Shown here piece after piece: positions 24,025 to 33,656 of a DNA stretch of 64,000 nucleotides. Within the stretch, counting starts at the first letter, position 1; each line of letters starts with the position of its first letter. Under the pieces are notes generated by a model. The model did no database searches. It was not told the DNA's origin and worked only from the letters and a program-made list of their open reading frames with translations. Made by a program: the position numbers and the translations under genes. The DNA comes from an uncultured Lachnospiraceae bacterium (GTDB lineage Bacteria; Bacillota; Clostridia; Lachnospirales; Lachnospiraceae), in the NCBI GenBank assembly GCA_946040795.1, contig CAMGCK010000001.1, positions 23,619 through 87,618 on the forward strand, read 5' to 3'.

Positions 24025-26089
24025 GAAAAAAAGAAACAAGATCCACACATTTGAAAGACTGGCCATCCTTTTACTGGTGATCGGTCTTTCTCTTATTATA
24101 TGCCTCGGCCGCGCATGCAACCTGGTATACAAAAACGGCAGTGAATACTACCATAAAGCGCTTTCACAGGCCACCGGAAGCGGAACGGTGATCGCCGCAA
24201 GACCCGGCAACATCGTGGACGCGAACGGCACCCTCCTGGCGTCTTCCAAGAAAGTGTACCGCCTGATCCTGGACCCCAAGGTCATGGCGGAAACGGAAGA
24301 GACGTATCCGGGTTCGACGGACAAGACGGTCTCCCTCATGAGCGAGGCCTTCGGCATTGAAGCCACGGAACTTGCAGGATGCTTCCGGGACAACAGCAAG
24401 CTTTCCTATGTCCGCTTTGGCGGAAACACGATCCTTTCCGAAGAGCAGGTGGAGACCTGGAACACACTGGTACAGAATTTTCAGGATGAAAAGACCCAGT
24501 GGAACAAGACCCACAATGAGGATAAGATCAGGACCCGGGTGGCCGGTGTCTGGTTTGAAGAAGAATACCGAAGAGAGTATCCGCTGGACAATGTACTCAG
24601 CAAGGTGATAGGATATACGACTGAAGATACATCACAGGGTATTCTCGGACTGGAACTTTATTACAACGACACCCTCCACGGAACGGATGGACGCGAGTAC
24701 AGCTATGTGGATGAAAACGGTGTCATTAAAAGCGAGGTCACGGCGGCAGCCGATGGACTGAATGTGGAAACCTCCCTGGACGCCAATGTGGCGGAAATGC
24801 TGCAGGATACCATCGCGGATTTCATGGAGAATGTGGGCGCGAAGCGCGTGAACATTCTGGTGACGGATCCGAACGACGGCCGGGTCATTGCCATGGCGAG
24901 CGATACGGACTTCAGCCTGAATGAGCCTTCCAGAATCGCCGACATGTTCACGGAAGAGGAACTGCAGGATCCTGCATCCACATTCCTTCTTCAGGAAGCG
25001 TTCCGCGGCCGGATGGATCAGCTGGAGAGCATGTCTGTTGAAAAACAGCGGGAAGCGCTCATACAGCAGGTCCAGTCCAATTACGCGGTCAGCGGTACAT
25101 TCGAGCCGGGTTCCACAGGTAAGAGCCTGACGCTTGCAGCGGGTATTGAAGAGAAGATCATCGGAACGGATGACCGGTTCTATTGTGACGGCAGTATTCT
25201 GGTGGATAAATATACGATCCATTGCCATCAGGAAGACCTTTGCGGCGACCTGAATCCGATGGAAGCGCTGGGACGTTCCTGCAACGTGGCGTTTGTACGA
25301 ATGAACGAACGCATCGGCCCGGACATCTTCAGCAAGTACCAGGAGATCTTCAACCTGGGACAGAAGACGGGCATCGACCTTCCGGGTGAAGCGAACACGG
25401 CAAGCCTGATCTACAAGAGTGACGGACTTCATGCCATTGAAATGGCCACGAACTCCTTCGGTCAGGGCTACAATGTGACGATGCTTCAGCTGGCGGCAGC
25501 CTATGCGTCTCTGGTCAACGGTGGCTATTATTACGAGCCGCACGTAGTGACCCGCATTACGGACAGCGCGGGCAATGTGGTCAGCGAGCATGACCCGGTG
25601 CTGGTGCGCCGGACGATTTCCGAAGAGACTTCCGAATACATGAAGGAAGCACTCCGGTATGTCACAACCAAGGGTACGGCATGCCTCATCGCTCCGAAGG
25701 AAGGCTACACACTGGCCGGAAAGACCGGTGCGGCGGAGAAGCTGCCCCGAGGAACCGGAAAGTACATCGTCTCTTTCATCGGCGTGGTTCCGGTGGAAGC
25801 ACCGAAGTTCCTGATCTATGTGGCCGTGGATGAACCGGACGTGGAAGACCAGTCTTCATCCGTTCCCGCGCAGCAGCTGGTACATGACTGTCTGGACAAG
25901 CTTTACAGCTATTTCAATATTTACCCTGAAACTGAGGACGATGCCTACTCCTACGACTGGAGCAAGCTTCGCGACTCTTCCGGAGATTCGGACTCCGCAG
26001 GCGGTGAGAGCTTCATCGACGATCCCGACGGATCGGTCAACTGGATCGAAGACACCGCATCCGAAAATGAATCACCAAGTGAGGAATAA
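24017..26089 (+). CDS. Class B penicillin-binding protein (FtsI/SpoVD type)
   Basis: A 690-residue transpeptidase for septal or spore peptidoglycan cross-linking. Residues 12-32 form a membrane anchor; a dimerisation domain follows (starting RPGNIVDANGTLLA), then the transpeptidase domain with SxxK as STGK (serine near 368, in FEPGSTGKSLT), SxN as SCN near 420 and KTG near 570. There is no PASTA domain; the C-terminus is instead an acidic, Ser-rich tail of about 60 residues. Only one PBP gene is present in this cluster, so it is more likely the division enzyme (FtsI) than SpoVD, but this cannot be settled from sequence. It overlaps ftsL by eight bases. Confidence 0.9.
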   Translation: MIKKKRNKIHTFERLAILLLVIGLSLIICLGRACNLVYKNGSEYYHKALSQATGSGTVIAARPGNIVDANGTLLASSKKVYRLILDPKVMAETEETYPGSTDKTVSLMSEAFGIEATELAGCFRDNSKLSYVRFGGNTILSEEQVETWNTLVQNFQDEKTQWNKTHNEDKIRTRVAGVWFEEEYRREYPLDNVLSKVIGYTTEDTSQGILGLELYYNDTLHGTDGREYSYVDENGVIKSEVTAAADGLNVETSLDANVAEMLQDTIADFMENVGAKRVNILVTDPNDGRVIAMASDTDFSLNEPSRIADMFTEEELQDPASTFLLQEAFRGRMDQLESMSVEKQREALIQQVQSNYAVSGTFEPGSTGKSLTLAAGIEEKIIGTDDRFYCDGSILVDKYTIHCHQEDLCGDLNPMEALGRSCNVAFVRMNERIGPDIFSKYQEIFNLGQKTGIDLPGEANTASLIYKSDGLHAIEMATNSFGQGYNVTMLQLAAAYASLVNGGYYYEPHVVTRITDSAGNVVSEHDPVLVRRTISEETSEYMKEALRYVTTKGTACLIAPKEGYTLAGKTGAAEKLPRGTGKYIVSFIGVVPVEAPKFLIYVAVDEPDVEDQSSSVPAQQLVHDCLDKLYSYFNIYPETEDDAYSYDWSKLRDSSGDSDSAGGESFIDDPDGSVNWIEDTASENESPSEE

Positions 26090-26092
26090 AAA

Positions 26093-27049
26093 ATGAACTT
26101 TGAACTGTTTCTGCCGATGCTTCTTTCATTTTTTCTGAGCACTGTTTTCTGCCCGCTTCTCATTCCGGTCCTGCGCCGGCTGAAGTTTGGTCAGCAGGTG
26201 CGTGAGGAAGGAAATCCCGAGCATCTGAAAAAGCAGGGCACCCCGACGATGGGCGGCATTGCTTTCATCGCAGCCCTTGTCATCGTCTGCGGCATCTTCG
26301 CGATCCGTTACCCGGCACTGCTTCCGATCCTTCTTCTGACACTGGGGTTCGCAGTAGTCGGCTTCATCGATGACTATATCAAGGTGGTGCGCAGGCACAG
26401 TGAAGGCTTCAAGCCGTGGCAGAAGCTTCTCTGCCAGTTTGTGATGACCGGCGTTTTCTGCTGGTACTGTTACACGTCTCCGTCAATCGGTACGGAAGTT
26501 CTTCTTCCCTTCACCGGCGGAAAGACCTGGGACATGGGCTGGCTGTACATTCCCTTTGTATTTGCGGCGGTCCTCGGAACCGACAACGGTACAAACTTCA
26601 CGGACGGCCTGGACGGCCTCTGTTCCTCCGTTACAACGGTGATCGCGATCTTCTTCATGCTGATCGCGGCAAAGGATGCTCCGCATGTTTCTGTGGTATC
26701 CGGCGCATTTGCCGGCGCGCTGATGGGCTTCCTTCTGTTTAATTCCTATCCGGCCAAGGTGTTCATGGGCGATACCGGTTCACTGGCCATCGGCGGATTT
26801 GTAGCAGGCGCGGCTATCGTCATGAAGATGGGATGGTTCATCCTGATCTTCGGTCTGATCTATCTGATCGAGGTCGTATCCGTCATTCTTCAGGTGGGTT
26901 ACTTCAAACTGACCCACGGCAAGCGCATCTTCAAGATGGCGCCCATTCATCATCATTTTGAACTTTCCGGTTATTCGGAGACGCAGATCGTGTTCATGTT
27001 CTCGATCATCACCGTTCTCCTTTGCTTTATCAGTTATCTGGCAAAATAA
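26093..27049 (+). CDS. mraY: Phospho-N-acetylmuramoyl-pentapeptide-transferase
   Basis: MraY transfers phospho-MurNAc-pentapeptide from UDP to undecaprenyl phosphate, making lipid I at the inner face of the membrane. The protein has 318 residues with about ten membrane segments. Motifs in order: GTPTMGGIAF, the aspartates in GFIDDYIKV, NFTDGLDGL, FMGDTGSLAIGG and the histidine signature APIHHHFELSG. It starts three bases after the PBP stop. No anomalies. Confidence 0.97.
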   Translation: MNFELFLPMLLSFFLSTVFCPLLIPVLRRLKFGQQVREEGNPEHLKKQGTPTMGGIAFIAALVIVCGIFAIRYPALLPILLLTLGFAVVGFIDDYIKVVRRHSEGFKPWQKLLCQFVMTGVFCWYCYTSPSIGTEVLLPFTGGKTWDMGWLYIPFVFAAVLGTDNGTNFTDGLDGLCSSVTTVIAIFFMLIAAKDAPHVSVVSGAFAGALMGFLLFNSYPAKVFMGDTGSLAIGGFVAGAAIVMKMGWFILIFGLIYLIEVVSVILQVGYFKLTHGKRIFKMAPIHHHFELSGYSETQIVFMFSIITVLLCFISYLAK

Positions 27050-27060
27050 GAGGTAATACA

Positions 27061-28407
27061 TTGAGTAAAAAGGTTCTTGTGGCCGGCATGGGTATGTCCG
27101 GTATTCAGGCAGCAGAGCTTCTGCTGAAACAGGGCAGGGAAGTGATCCTGTACGACGGCAATAAAGATAAGGATGTTTCAACCGTCCGTGAAAAACTGAC
27201 CGGTGATGTGGAATTCGTTCTGGGAGATCTGACAGACGATGTCATCGCCCGCACCGAGTTCTGTGTCATCAGCCCCGGCATTTCACTGGAGGTTCCCTTT
27301 GCAGTCCGGCTGAAGGACGCCGGCGTGGAGATCCTCTCCGAGATCGAACTGGCCTGGCTCTATGAAAAGGGTACGGTAGTGGGCATTACCGGCACGAACG
27401 GAAAGACCACGACCACAACGCTCGTCGGCGATATCATCCGCACCTGGAAGAACGGCAACGCGTTTACGGTCGGCAACATCGGCACTCCCTATGCGGAAGA
27501 AGTGCTGAAATCCAATGCGGATTCCGTATCCACCATTGAGCTTTCCTCCTTCCAGCTGGAATCCATCAAGACCTTCCATCCGCATGTTTCCGCGATCCTG
27601 AACATCACGCCGGATCATCTGAACCGCCATCACACGATGGAATGTTACGCGGCCGTGAAGGAGCAGATCACCATGAATCAGACGGAAGATGATTATGTGA
27701 TCCTGAATCACGAAGATGAACGCCTCCGTGCGTTCGGTGAAAGCGGCATCCGCGCGAATGTCATCTGGTTCTCCGGCACACAGGTTCTGGAAAACGGTTA
27801 TTATCTGCAGGGAGATACCCTGTACATGGCTGAAAACGGCAAGTCCGAGAAGCTTCTTAGTACGGATGAAGTTCTCCTTGTCGGCCGGTGCAATTACGAA
27901 AACATTCTGGCAGCCATCGGCATCACCCGCGCCATGGGCGTTCCGATGGAGACCATTCTGGAGGTCGTAAAGAACTTCCATGCGGTGGCTCATCGCATCG
28001 AGTTTGTCAAGGAAGTGAACGGCGTCCGTTATTACAATGATTCCAAGGGCACCAATCCGGATGCGGCCATTCAGGGCATCCGTGCCATGAGATCTCCGAC
28101 CGCAGTCATCGGCGGCGGTTACGACAAAGGCTCCGAATACGATGAGTGGATCGCGGAATTCGGTACCACGGTAAAGGAACTTGTGCTGATTGGTCAGACC
28201 GCGGAAAAGATCGCAGCCTGCTGCAAAAAGCACGGATTCGAGAATGTGATCTTTGCGGATTCTCTGGAAGAAGCCGTGGAGATCTGCAGAAGAGATACGG
28301 TACCGGGAGAGAACGTTCTTCTTTCACCGGCCTGTGCAAGCTGGGGCATGTTTGACAATTACGAACAGCGCGGCGATATTTTCAAGGAACTGGTACGCAG
28401 ACTCTAA
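27061..28407 (+). CDS. murD: UDP-N-acetylmuramoyl-L-alanine--D-glutamate ligase
   Basis: MurD adds D-glutamate to UDP-MurNAc-L-Ala with ATP. The 448-residue protein has the N-terminal UDP-binding Rossmann domain (VLVAGMGMSGIQAAELL), the ATP loop GITGTNGKTTTTT, ILNITPDHLNRHHTMECY in the central domain and YNDSKGTNPDAA near residue 330. The start is TTG at 27061, supported by AAGAGGT just upstream and by the family N-terminus; an in-frame ATG at 27022 is inside mraY. Downstream it overlaps ftsQ by one base. In many Clostridia ftsW/spoVE and murG would follow; neither is present. Confidence 0.95.
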   Translation: MSKKVLVAGMGMSGIQAAELLLKQGREVILYDGNKDKDVSTVREKLTGDVEFVLGDLTDDVIARTEFCVISPGISLEVPFAVRLKDAGVEILSEIELAWLYEKGTVVGITGTNGKTTTTTLVGDIIRTWKNGNAFTVGNIGTPYAEEVLKSNADSVSTIELSSFQLESIKTFHPHVSAILNITPDHLNRHHTMECYAAVKEQITMNQTEDDYVILNHEDERLRAFGESGIRANVIWFSGTQVLENGYYLQGDTLYMAENGKSEKLLSTDEVLLVGRCNYENILAAIGITRAMGVPMETILEVVKNFHAVAHRIEFVKEVNGVRYYNDSKGTNPDAAIQGIRAMRSPTAVIGGGYDKGSEYDEWIAEFGTTVKELVLIGQTAEKIAACCKKHGFENVIFADSLEEAVEICRRDTVPGENVLLSPACASWGMFDNYEQRGDIFKELVRRL

Positions 28408-29123
28408 TGAAGAAAAAGCGATTAATTGGCATTATATCCCTCTTTCTTTTTGCGGCGGCGGTCACGGCGATCCTCCTTTCGCTGTATTTAAACTACGCGG
28501 ACGAGGCCGTCATACGCGGAAACGTGTATGCGGACAGCGGGGACGTCGCGGCCGTCGTTTTTCCTCAGGAAGAAGACACGAGGCTTTTGAATATTTTAAT
28601 GAAGGACCTGCGCGGAGGCTTTAAAAATGACGCGTTTCACGCACGGATCAAGCTGAATCTCACGTCCATGAAGACTGTGACGGTGATCGTGACTGAAGAA
28701 GAACCCAGGGCGGCGATCCTTCGGGAGGATCATTATCTTCTGGTTACGGAAAAGGGTGTGTATCTCGGCAAAACGGATACGGTACCGGAGGGGCTCCGCA
28801 CCGTCTTAGGCGTGGAGATCACGGAACTTGAGCCGTTTACGGTGCCGGTATCGACCGGGAATTCGCTGCAGGGCGCGGTGGACATCTGCATGAGTCTGGA
28901 TCGTTTCCAGGCACCCGGCGATCCTGTGACTTACCGGGACGGCGGATATTTTCTGTCCCTTGCCGATGTGACGGTAGCCTATGGAAAAGCCGAGTACCTG
29001 AACGAAAAAGCGGAGGCGCTTCTCGCTCAGGAACCATACTACGAAGGCCTGAAGGGAACACTGCACATGGAAGGATACGACGGCAGCAAGGAGACGCAGA
29101 AATTCTACTTTACGGTGGAATAA
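28407..29123 (+). CDS. ftsQ: FtsQ/DivIB-type cell division protein
   Basis: A 238-residue bitopic protein with one N-terminal membrane segment (about residues 6-28) and an external beta-rich domain, in the ftsQ/divIB position between murD and ftsZ. The external part has the POTRA-to-beta transition pattern (KTVTVIVTEEEPRAAILREDHY, then LLVTEKGVYLGKT) typical of FtsQ: a hydrophobic strand, EEEPRA and a variable loop. FtsQ binds FtsL and DivIC and controls the septal synthase. Sequence conservation is low, so position counts as evidence. It overlaps murD by one base (TAATG). Confidence 0.82.
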   Translation: MKKKRLIGIISLFLFAAAVTAILLSLYLNYADEAVIRGNVYADSGDVAAVVFPQEEDTRLLNILMKDLRGGFKNDAFHARIKLNLTSMKTVTVIVTEEEPRAAILREDHYLLVTEKGVYLGKTDTVPEGLRTVLGVEITELEPFTVPVSTGNSLQGAVDICMSLDRFQAPGDPVTYRDGGYFLSLADVTVAYGKAEYLNEKAEALLAQEPYYEGLKGTLHMEGYDGSKETQKFYFTVE

Positions 29124-29214
29124 TCGGCAGAAGAAGAGTGATCGACATGAAAAGTCGGCAAAACGACAGAAAAGCGGTTGCGAAAATTTACATAAAGGGT
29201 TATAGTTATTCATA

Positions 29215-29244
29215 TTGACTTTTATATGTATTTTCGTGTATATT
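29215..29244 (+). promoter_or_regulatory. Promoter of ftsZ
   Basis: TTGACT at 29215-29220, an 18-base spacer and TATATT at 29239-29244 (five of six in each hexamer). Start near 29251, about 48 bases before the TTG start codon. It lets ftsZ be expressed apart from the upstream dcw genes. Confidence 0.75.
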
Positions 29245-29298
29245 TTTATACGTGATCGAATGATATCTGTCAGGATTTATTTGAAGGAGGACGGAGCT

Positions 29299-30456
29299 TT
29301 GGAAATCAAATATAATGAAGCGGAGTCAGAAGCCAGACTGGTCGTGATCGGTGTTGGCGGCGCAGGCAATAATGCCGTAAACCGCATGGTGGAAGAAAGT
29401 GTCAACGGCGTTGAATTCGTCGGTGTAAATACAGATAAGCAGGCGCTGTTATTATGTAAGGCAGCGACCGTTTTACAGATCGGTGAGAAGTTAACGAAGG
29501 GCCTCGGCGCAGGCGCAGATCCCTCCAAGGGTGAAAAGGCTGCGGAAGAGAATGTAGAGGAGCTTTCCGATCTGATCAAGGGCGCGGACATGGTGTTCGT
29601 TACCTGCGGTATGGGCGGCGGTACCGGTACCGGTGCAGCTCCCGTTGTTGCGAAGATCGCAAAGGATATGGGTATCCTTACGGTCGGTGTTGTAACAAAG
29701 CCCTTTACTTTTGAAGGCAAACAGCGTTCCAACAACGCCAATGACGGTATTGACAAGCTGAAAGAAGTGGTGGATACCCTCATCGTGATTCCGAATGACA
29801 AGCTGCTGCAGATCGTTGACAGACGCACCAGCATGCCGGAAGCATTAAAGAAGGCTGATGAAGTTCTTCAGCAGTCCGTACGCGGTATTACCGACCTGAT
29901 CAACGATCCGGGTGAGATCAATGTCGACTTCGCAGATGTACAGACTGTTATGAGAGACAAGGGCCTTGCTCATATCGGTATCGGTACCGCAACCGGCGAT
30001 GACAAGTGCGCAGAGGCTATGCGTATTGCAATCTCCAGCCCGCTGCTTGAGACGACCATCGACGGTGCAAGCCACGTTCTGGTCAACATCTCCGGCGATG
30101 TTTCCCTGATCGAAGCAAACGAGGCTGTTGAATATGTTCGTGAAAAGGCTGATCCGGATGCCAACATCATCTTCGGTACGGCTTACAGAGAATCCGCTGA
30201 GGATCAGGTTACCATTACCGTGATCGCTACCGGCGTTAAGACCACCGGTGAGAAGAAGGTTGAAAAGAAGGCAGAGAAGAAGGAAAACGTAAAGAGGGTT
30301 ACGGATTCCATCGGATATTCCGCTCCGGCTGCGAAGCCTGTTGAAGAGGAAGAACCGGAAATCGCGTTCCAGAGTTTTGGAAGTTATGTTCAGCGCAACC
30401 GCAAGGAAACGCAGTCCATTAAGATTCCGGATTTCCTGAAGAACAATAATCACTGA
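29299..30456 (+). CDS. ftsZ: Cell division protein FtsZ
   Basis: Tubulin-like GTPase forming the Z ring, 385 residues. Visible: N-terminal [16 protein letters not shown], the GTP signature [13 protein letters not shown], the T7 loop [11 protein letters not shown], a charged flexible linker (about 310-360), and the C-terminal peptide [10 protein letters not shown] that binds partner proteins. Start: TTG at 29299, eight bases after a strong AAGGAGG (29284-29290), giving the usual [11 protein letters not shown] beginning; the longer frame from 29215 would run over the promoter. ftsA is not adjacent. A strong terminator follows. Confidence 0.97.
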   Translation: MEIKYNEAESEARLVVIGVGGAGNNAVNRMVEESVNGVEFVGVNTDKQALLLCKAATVLQIGEKLTKGLGAGADPSKGEKAAEENVEELSDLIKGADMVFVTCGMGGGTGTGAAPVVAKIAKDMGILTVGVVTKPFTFEGKQRSNNANDGIDKLKEVVDTLIVIPNDKLLQIVDRRTSMPEALKKADEVLQQSVRGITDLINDPGEINVDFADVQTVMRDKGLAHIGIGTATGDDKCAEAMRIAISSPLLETTIDGASHVLVNISGDVSLIEANEAVEYVREKADPDANIIFGTAYRESAEDQVTITVIATGVKTTGEKKVEKKAEKKENVKRVTDSIGYSAPAAKPVEEEEPEIAFQSFGSYVQRNRKETQSIKIPDFLKNNNH

Positions 30457-30464
30457 GAGCATTG

Positions 30465-30495
30465 AAAAGAGCCCGGGTATCCGGGCTCTTTTTTG
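30465..30495 (+). terminator. Intrinsic terminator of ftsZ
   Basis: A 12-bp stem (30465-30476 with 30481-30492) around GTAT, followed by a T-run. It closes the dcw operon eight bases after the ftsZ stop. A small second hairpin, CGCAGC/GCTGCG (30510-30525), stands before the next gene. Confidence 0.92.
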
Positions 30496-30543
30496 TCTTT
30501 ATGTCTTATCGCAGCGACGGCTGCGTGAGACCATGGAGGAGTT

Positions 30544-31914
30544 ATGAATCGAAAAATGCTCGTTCTTAGGTATGCAGCGGGAGTTCCGCTGTTTGTACTG
30601 GGAGCCGTTCTTTCCGCAGGCGGCCGGACGGTTCCGGCAGCACTGTGTTTTGTCATTCTTTCGCTTTTTGAAGCCGGATTGATCTATCGTTCGTCCGGAA
30701 GGCTGACTGATATCCGGCTGCTGTTCTCACTGGGATGGCTCATCGGCATCGGCGTGTCCTGTCTGAAGCTTTCTGAGCGTTCAGGGACCTGGGGGCTTTT
30801 GATGTGGCTTGTGGTGGGCGGTTTCTGGCTGGCAGTCTGTGTGGGGCAGGATCTGGTGTATGTGCTGCTTCGAACAAAAAAGACTGTTGAGGAGAAAAGA
30901 ACTTCCCGGATCGAAAAAAATCGGGAAGAGGAAAGAAAGCAGTATTACCGGCATGTGGAACAGGCCATCTGGATCACAGCTGCTCTGGGACTTGCGGCAT
31001 TCCTCGCGGAATGCATTAAATTCCGCTTTGCCATTCCGATCCTGGTGCGCGGCGTGCCCCATGCTTATACGGCATTCCATATCAGCGGTCTTCATTATTT
31101 CATTGTTTCGCTGGTGTTTGTGCATGTACTGTCGCTGATTTTATTCATGAATACGTCAGTGTCCCGAGGGAAGACCATCGCACTTGCGGTACTCAACGTG
31201 ATCTGCTTTCTGGTTCCGGTGATGCTTCTTTCCAAATTCCAGGTACTGATTGCCGCGGTCATGCCGCTCCTTGTCTGGACCATGATCCAGAAGCGTTTCA
31301 GCAGCCGGACGATCCTGATGGCGTTCCTGGCGGTGGTGCTTCTGTTTACGGTAATGACGGTCATTGTAGTGAGCGGACGCGATTACCCGGAGGGATATCT
31401 GCAGGATATTTTCCGTTTCAAAAAACCCGAAACGCCGATGTTCATTCAGTATCCGTACATGTACATCGCGAATAATTTTGAAAATCTGAATCTGTTAGTG
31501 GAGGGACACAGCTGCCACACCATGGGCATCCGTTCCCTGACTCCGTTCCTGAACATGACCGGTCTCAAACGACTGGCATCCGTTCAGGCATTCATGAATG
31601 TGGAACATTTCCAGACGGTTCTGGAGCTTTCCACACTGACGATCGTTTATGACATTTTCCAGGATTTTGATCTGTGGGGAACGCTGATCTTCGGCCTTGT
31701 GCTGGGCGGCATGTGCAGTCTGACGGAGTATAAGGCGGAAGTGGAAGAGCGCGCCTGGGCGTATCTTCTGTACGCGCAGTTTGCGGTCTATATGAGTCTG
31801 TCCTTCTTTACGGCCTGGTTCTCCGATGCCACCACCTGGTTCTGGCTGATCGCGAGCACAGCCATTGGCATCTTCTGTGCCCGAAAATCGTTTACACGCA
31901 GGGAGAAAGCATGA
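30544..31914 (+). CDS. Wzy-like oligosaccharide repeat unit polymerase, putative
   Basis: A 456-residue integral membrane protein with about ten to eleven hydrophobic segments and one charged cytoplasmic loop (about 110-140, rich in Lys, Arg and Glu). A large external loop holds YPYMYIANNFENLNLLV, a pattern seen in the O-antigen polymerase-like family that joins glycan repeat units at the outer face. It follows the ftsZ terminator with a good GGAGGAG site and overlaps the next membrane protein by ATGA. It is the only polymerase candidate in the window, so it may serve the glycans made by the other transferases here. The name is by topology and weak motif only. Confidence 0.6.
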   Translation: MNRKMLVLRYAAGVPLFVLGAVLSAGGRTVPAALCFVILSLFEAGLIYRSSGRLTDIRLLFSLGWLIGIGVSCLKLSERSGTWGLLMWLVVGGFWLAVCVGQDLVYVLLRTKKTVEEKRTSRIEKNREEERKQYYRHVEQAIWITAALGLAAFLAECIKFRFAIPILVRGVPHAYTAFHISGLHYFIVSLVFVHVLSLILFMNTSVSRGKTIALAVLNVICFLVPVMLLSKFQVLIAAVMPLLVWTMIQKRFSSRTILMAFLAVVLLFTVMTVIVVSGRDYPEGYLQDIFRFKKPETPMFIQYPYMYIANNFENLNLLVEGHSCHTMGIRSLTPFLNMTGLKRLASVQAFMNVEHFQTVLELSTLTIVYDIFQDFDLWGTLIFGLVLGGMCSLTEYKAEVEERAWAYLLYAQFAVYMSLSFFTAWFSDATTWFWLIASTAIGIFCARKSFTRREKA

Positions 31915-33656
31915 GTACTGCAAAAAATCAACATTACAAGGTGAATTCCGCGCCGGAAAGCACACCGGTCCGTCTTCTTCGCGCAATTGTCATGGCCGTT
32001 TTTGCCGGCGCGCGCATTGCCGTTTCCATGACGGAGGGGGTGTGGTTTGCCGCCAATCAGCTGATGGACGATGTCCTGATGGTGGAATACGCGTTTCCGA
32101 AGACTCATTTTCTGAATCCGAATGTGAATTCGCTGGTAAAGAGCATGGGATATCCGCTGTTTCTGGACGTGGTTTCTGTAAGCCGCGTTCGATACAGCAT
32201 CTGGATGGGCGTGCTTTGGGTTCTTGCTGCGCTTTTTGTCTACAAGCTCATGAAGAATGTACAAAACAGCCGCATCCCGGCGCTTCTGGCCTATGTGTAT
32301 GTGTTGTTTCTTCCGGTCGGACTGGAGGACAGCTGCGGTTTCCGCCTGTATCGAAACGGAATCGTGGATCCGTTTGTCATCATGCTGTTTTCACTGACGC
32401 TGATGTTCATGCACGAAGCACTGTTTGACCGGCCTTCGCTCACGCGCCAGCTTCTGGCATGCCAGATCGTGGCGGGACTTCTTCTGACCTTTACCTGTTA
32501 CATCAAAGAAGACGGTATCTGGATCCTGGCCTGTGAGGCTGCTGCGGCGCTTATTACCATCGTGATCGCAGTGATCCGATATACCGGTGAGAAGCGCGGC
32601 GAGCGGGCGTTTTCACTGGCGGTGCTGTGCCTGATTCCGTTCCTGATCTTTGGCGGCGGGACGGCCGCGTACCGGAAGGTGAATGAGCACTATTTCGGCG
32701 TTTCCGCAATTGAGACCCGGACATCCGGGGAAATCGGCGGCTTCATCTCACGTCTGTACAGAATCAATGCCGCGAGCAGAACCTCTGTATACTGGATTCC
32801 CGCAAGTGCCATTGAACGGGCGTTTGAGGTGTCGGAAACATTGGCGGAGCATCCGGAACTGGAAGAGTTTATCCTGAAGGAAACGGTCTACGGCGATATC
32901 ACGAAGAAGGGCGTACGAGGCGATGACCTGGGCTGGGGCCTTCGTCATGCGCTGACCGGGACCGGGCTGTGGACAACAGAAAAGGAAGTCTCGGACTTCT
33001 TTGCGGAGGTCAACCGGGAACTGGACGAAGCGTTCCGTGACGGATCGCTGAAAAAGAGTACGAGGATCTCACTTCTGCCATCGGCGGGAAGCTATTCCTG
33101 GCCGGAGATCTGGGATCTGAAGCGTGAGATCACTGCCGGCTACATGGGTGCGGTCGTTCAGAAGGGGTATTATCCGGGAATCCGGGACCGCCGGTATGCG
33201 GAAGCCGCTGCTTATGCGGATGCAACAGAGGCTGCCAAAAAACTGACGCATGAAAAATATCTGGGAAGCTATGAGGAACGCGCGCTGACGGAGGACCAGC
33301 AGGATCTTCAGCCGATCCTGAGCGACATGTTCTACGCCTACGGTGTTCTGAATGTGCTGCTTCTTATATTGTCTCTCTTTGCAGCCATCGCCTGCATTAT
33401 CCGGTTCTTTGCAGGGCGGAACAGGAAGAATACACGCGAACTGTTCTTTGGACTTTCTGCGTTCTGTTTCCTGGGCATCAGCCTGGTATATATGTTCGGC
33501 ATCAGCTGGTTCTCCCATTTTATCTGGGGAGACGGTGAGATCGACCGCACGATTCTGAATTATTATGCATGCGCGCTTCCGGCAATCCTGATGTTTGCCT
33601 ATGGAAGCGGTGTGTGCTGGCTGACGGAGCGTATCCGTAAAGGAGGAAAGAAATGA
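31911..33656 (+). CDS. Multi-pass membrane protein, possibly GT-C fold
   Basis: A 581-residue membrane protein with about ten hydrophobic segments, and a long soluble loop (about 265-470) between the N-terminal block and the last four segments. An acidic pair in the first external loop (QLMDDVLMVEYAF) is placed like the Asp motif of GT-C glycosyltransferases, which use lipid-linked sugars outside the membrane. No family is recognised with certainty. It is translationally coupled to the polymerase-like gene before it and to fchA after it. Best guess: a transferase or accessory protein for surface glycans. Confidence 0.5.
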   Translation: MSTAKNQHYKVNSAPESTPVRLLRAIVMAVFAGARIAVSMTEGVWFAANQLMDDVLMVEYAFPKTHFLNPNVNSLVKSMGYPLFLDVVSVSRVRYSIWMGVLWVLAALFVYKLMKNVQNSRIPALLAYVYVLFLPVGLEDSCGFRLYRNGIVDPFVIMLFSLTLMFMHEALFDRPSLTRQLLACQIVAGLLLTFTCYIKEDGIWILACEAAAALITIVIAVIRYTGEKRGERAFSLAVLCLIPFLIFGGGTAAYRKVNEHYFGVSAIETRTSGEIGGFISRLYRINAASRTSVYWIPASAIERAFEVSETLAEHPELEEFILKETVYGDITKKGVRGDDLGWGLRHALTGTGLWTTEKEVSDFFAEVNRELDEAFRDGSLKKSTRISLLPSAGSYSWPEIWDLKREITAGYMGAVVQKGYYPGIRDRRYAEAAAYADATEAAKKLTHEKYLGSYEERALTEDQQDLQPILSDMFYAYGVLNVLLLILSLFAAIACIIRFFAGRNRKNTRELFFGLSAFCFLGISLVYMFGISWFSHFIWGDGEIDRTILNYYACALPAILMFAYGSGVCWLTERIRKGGKK

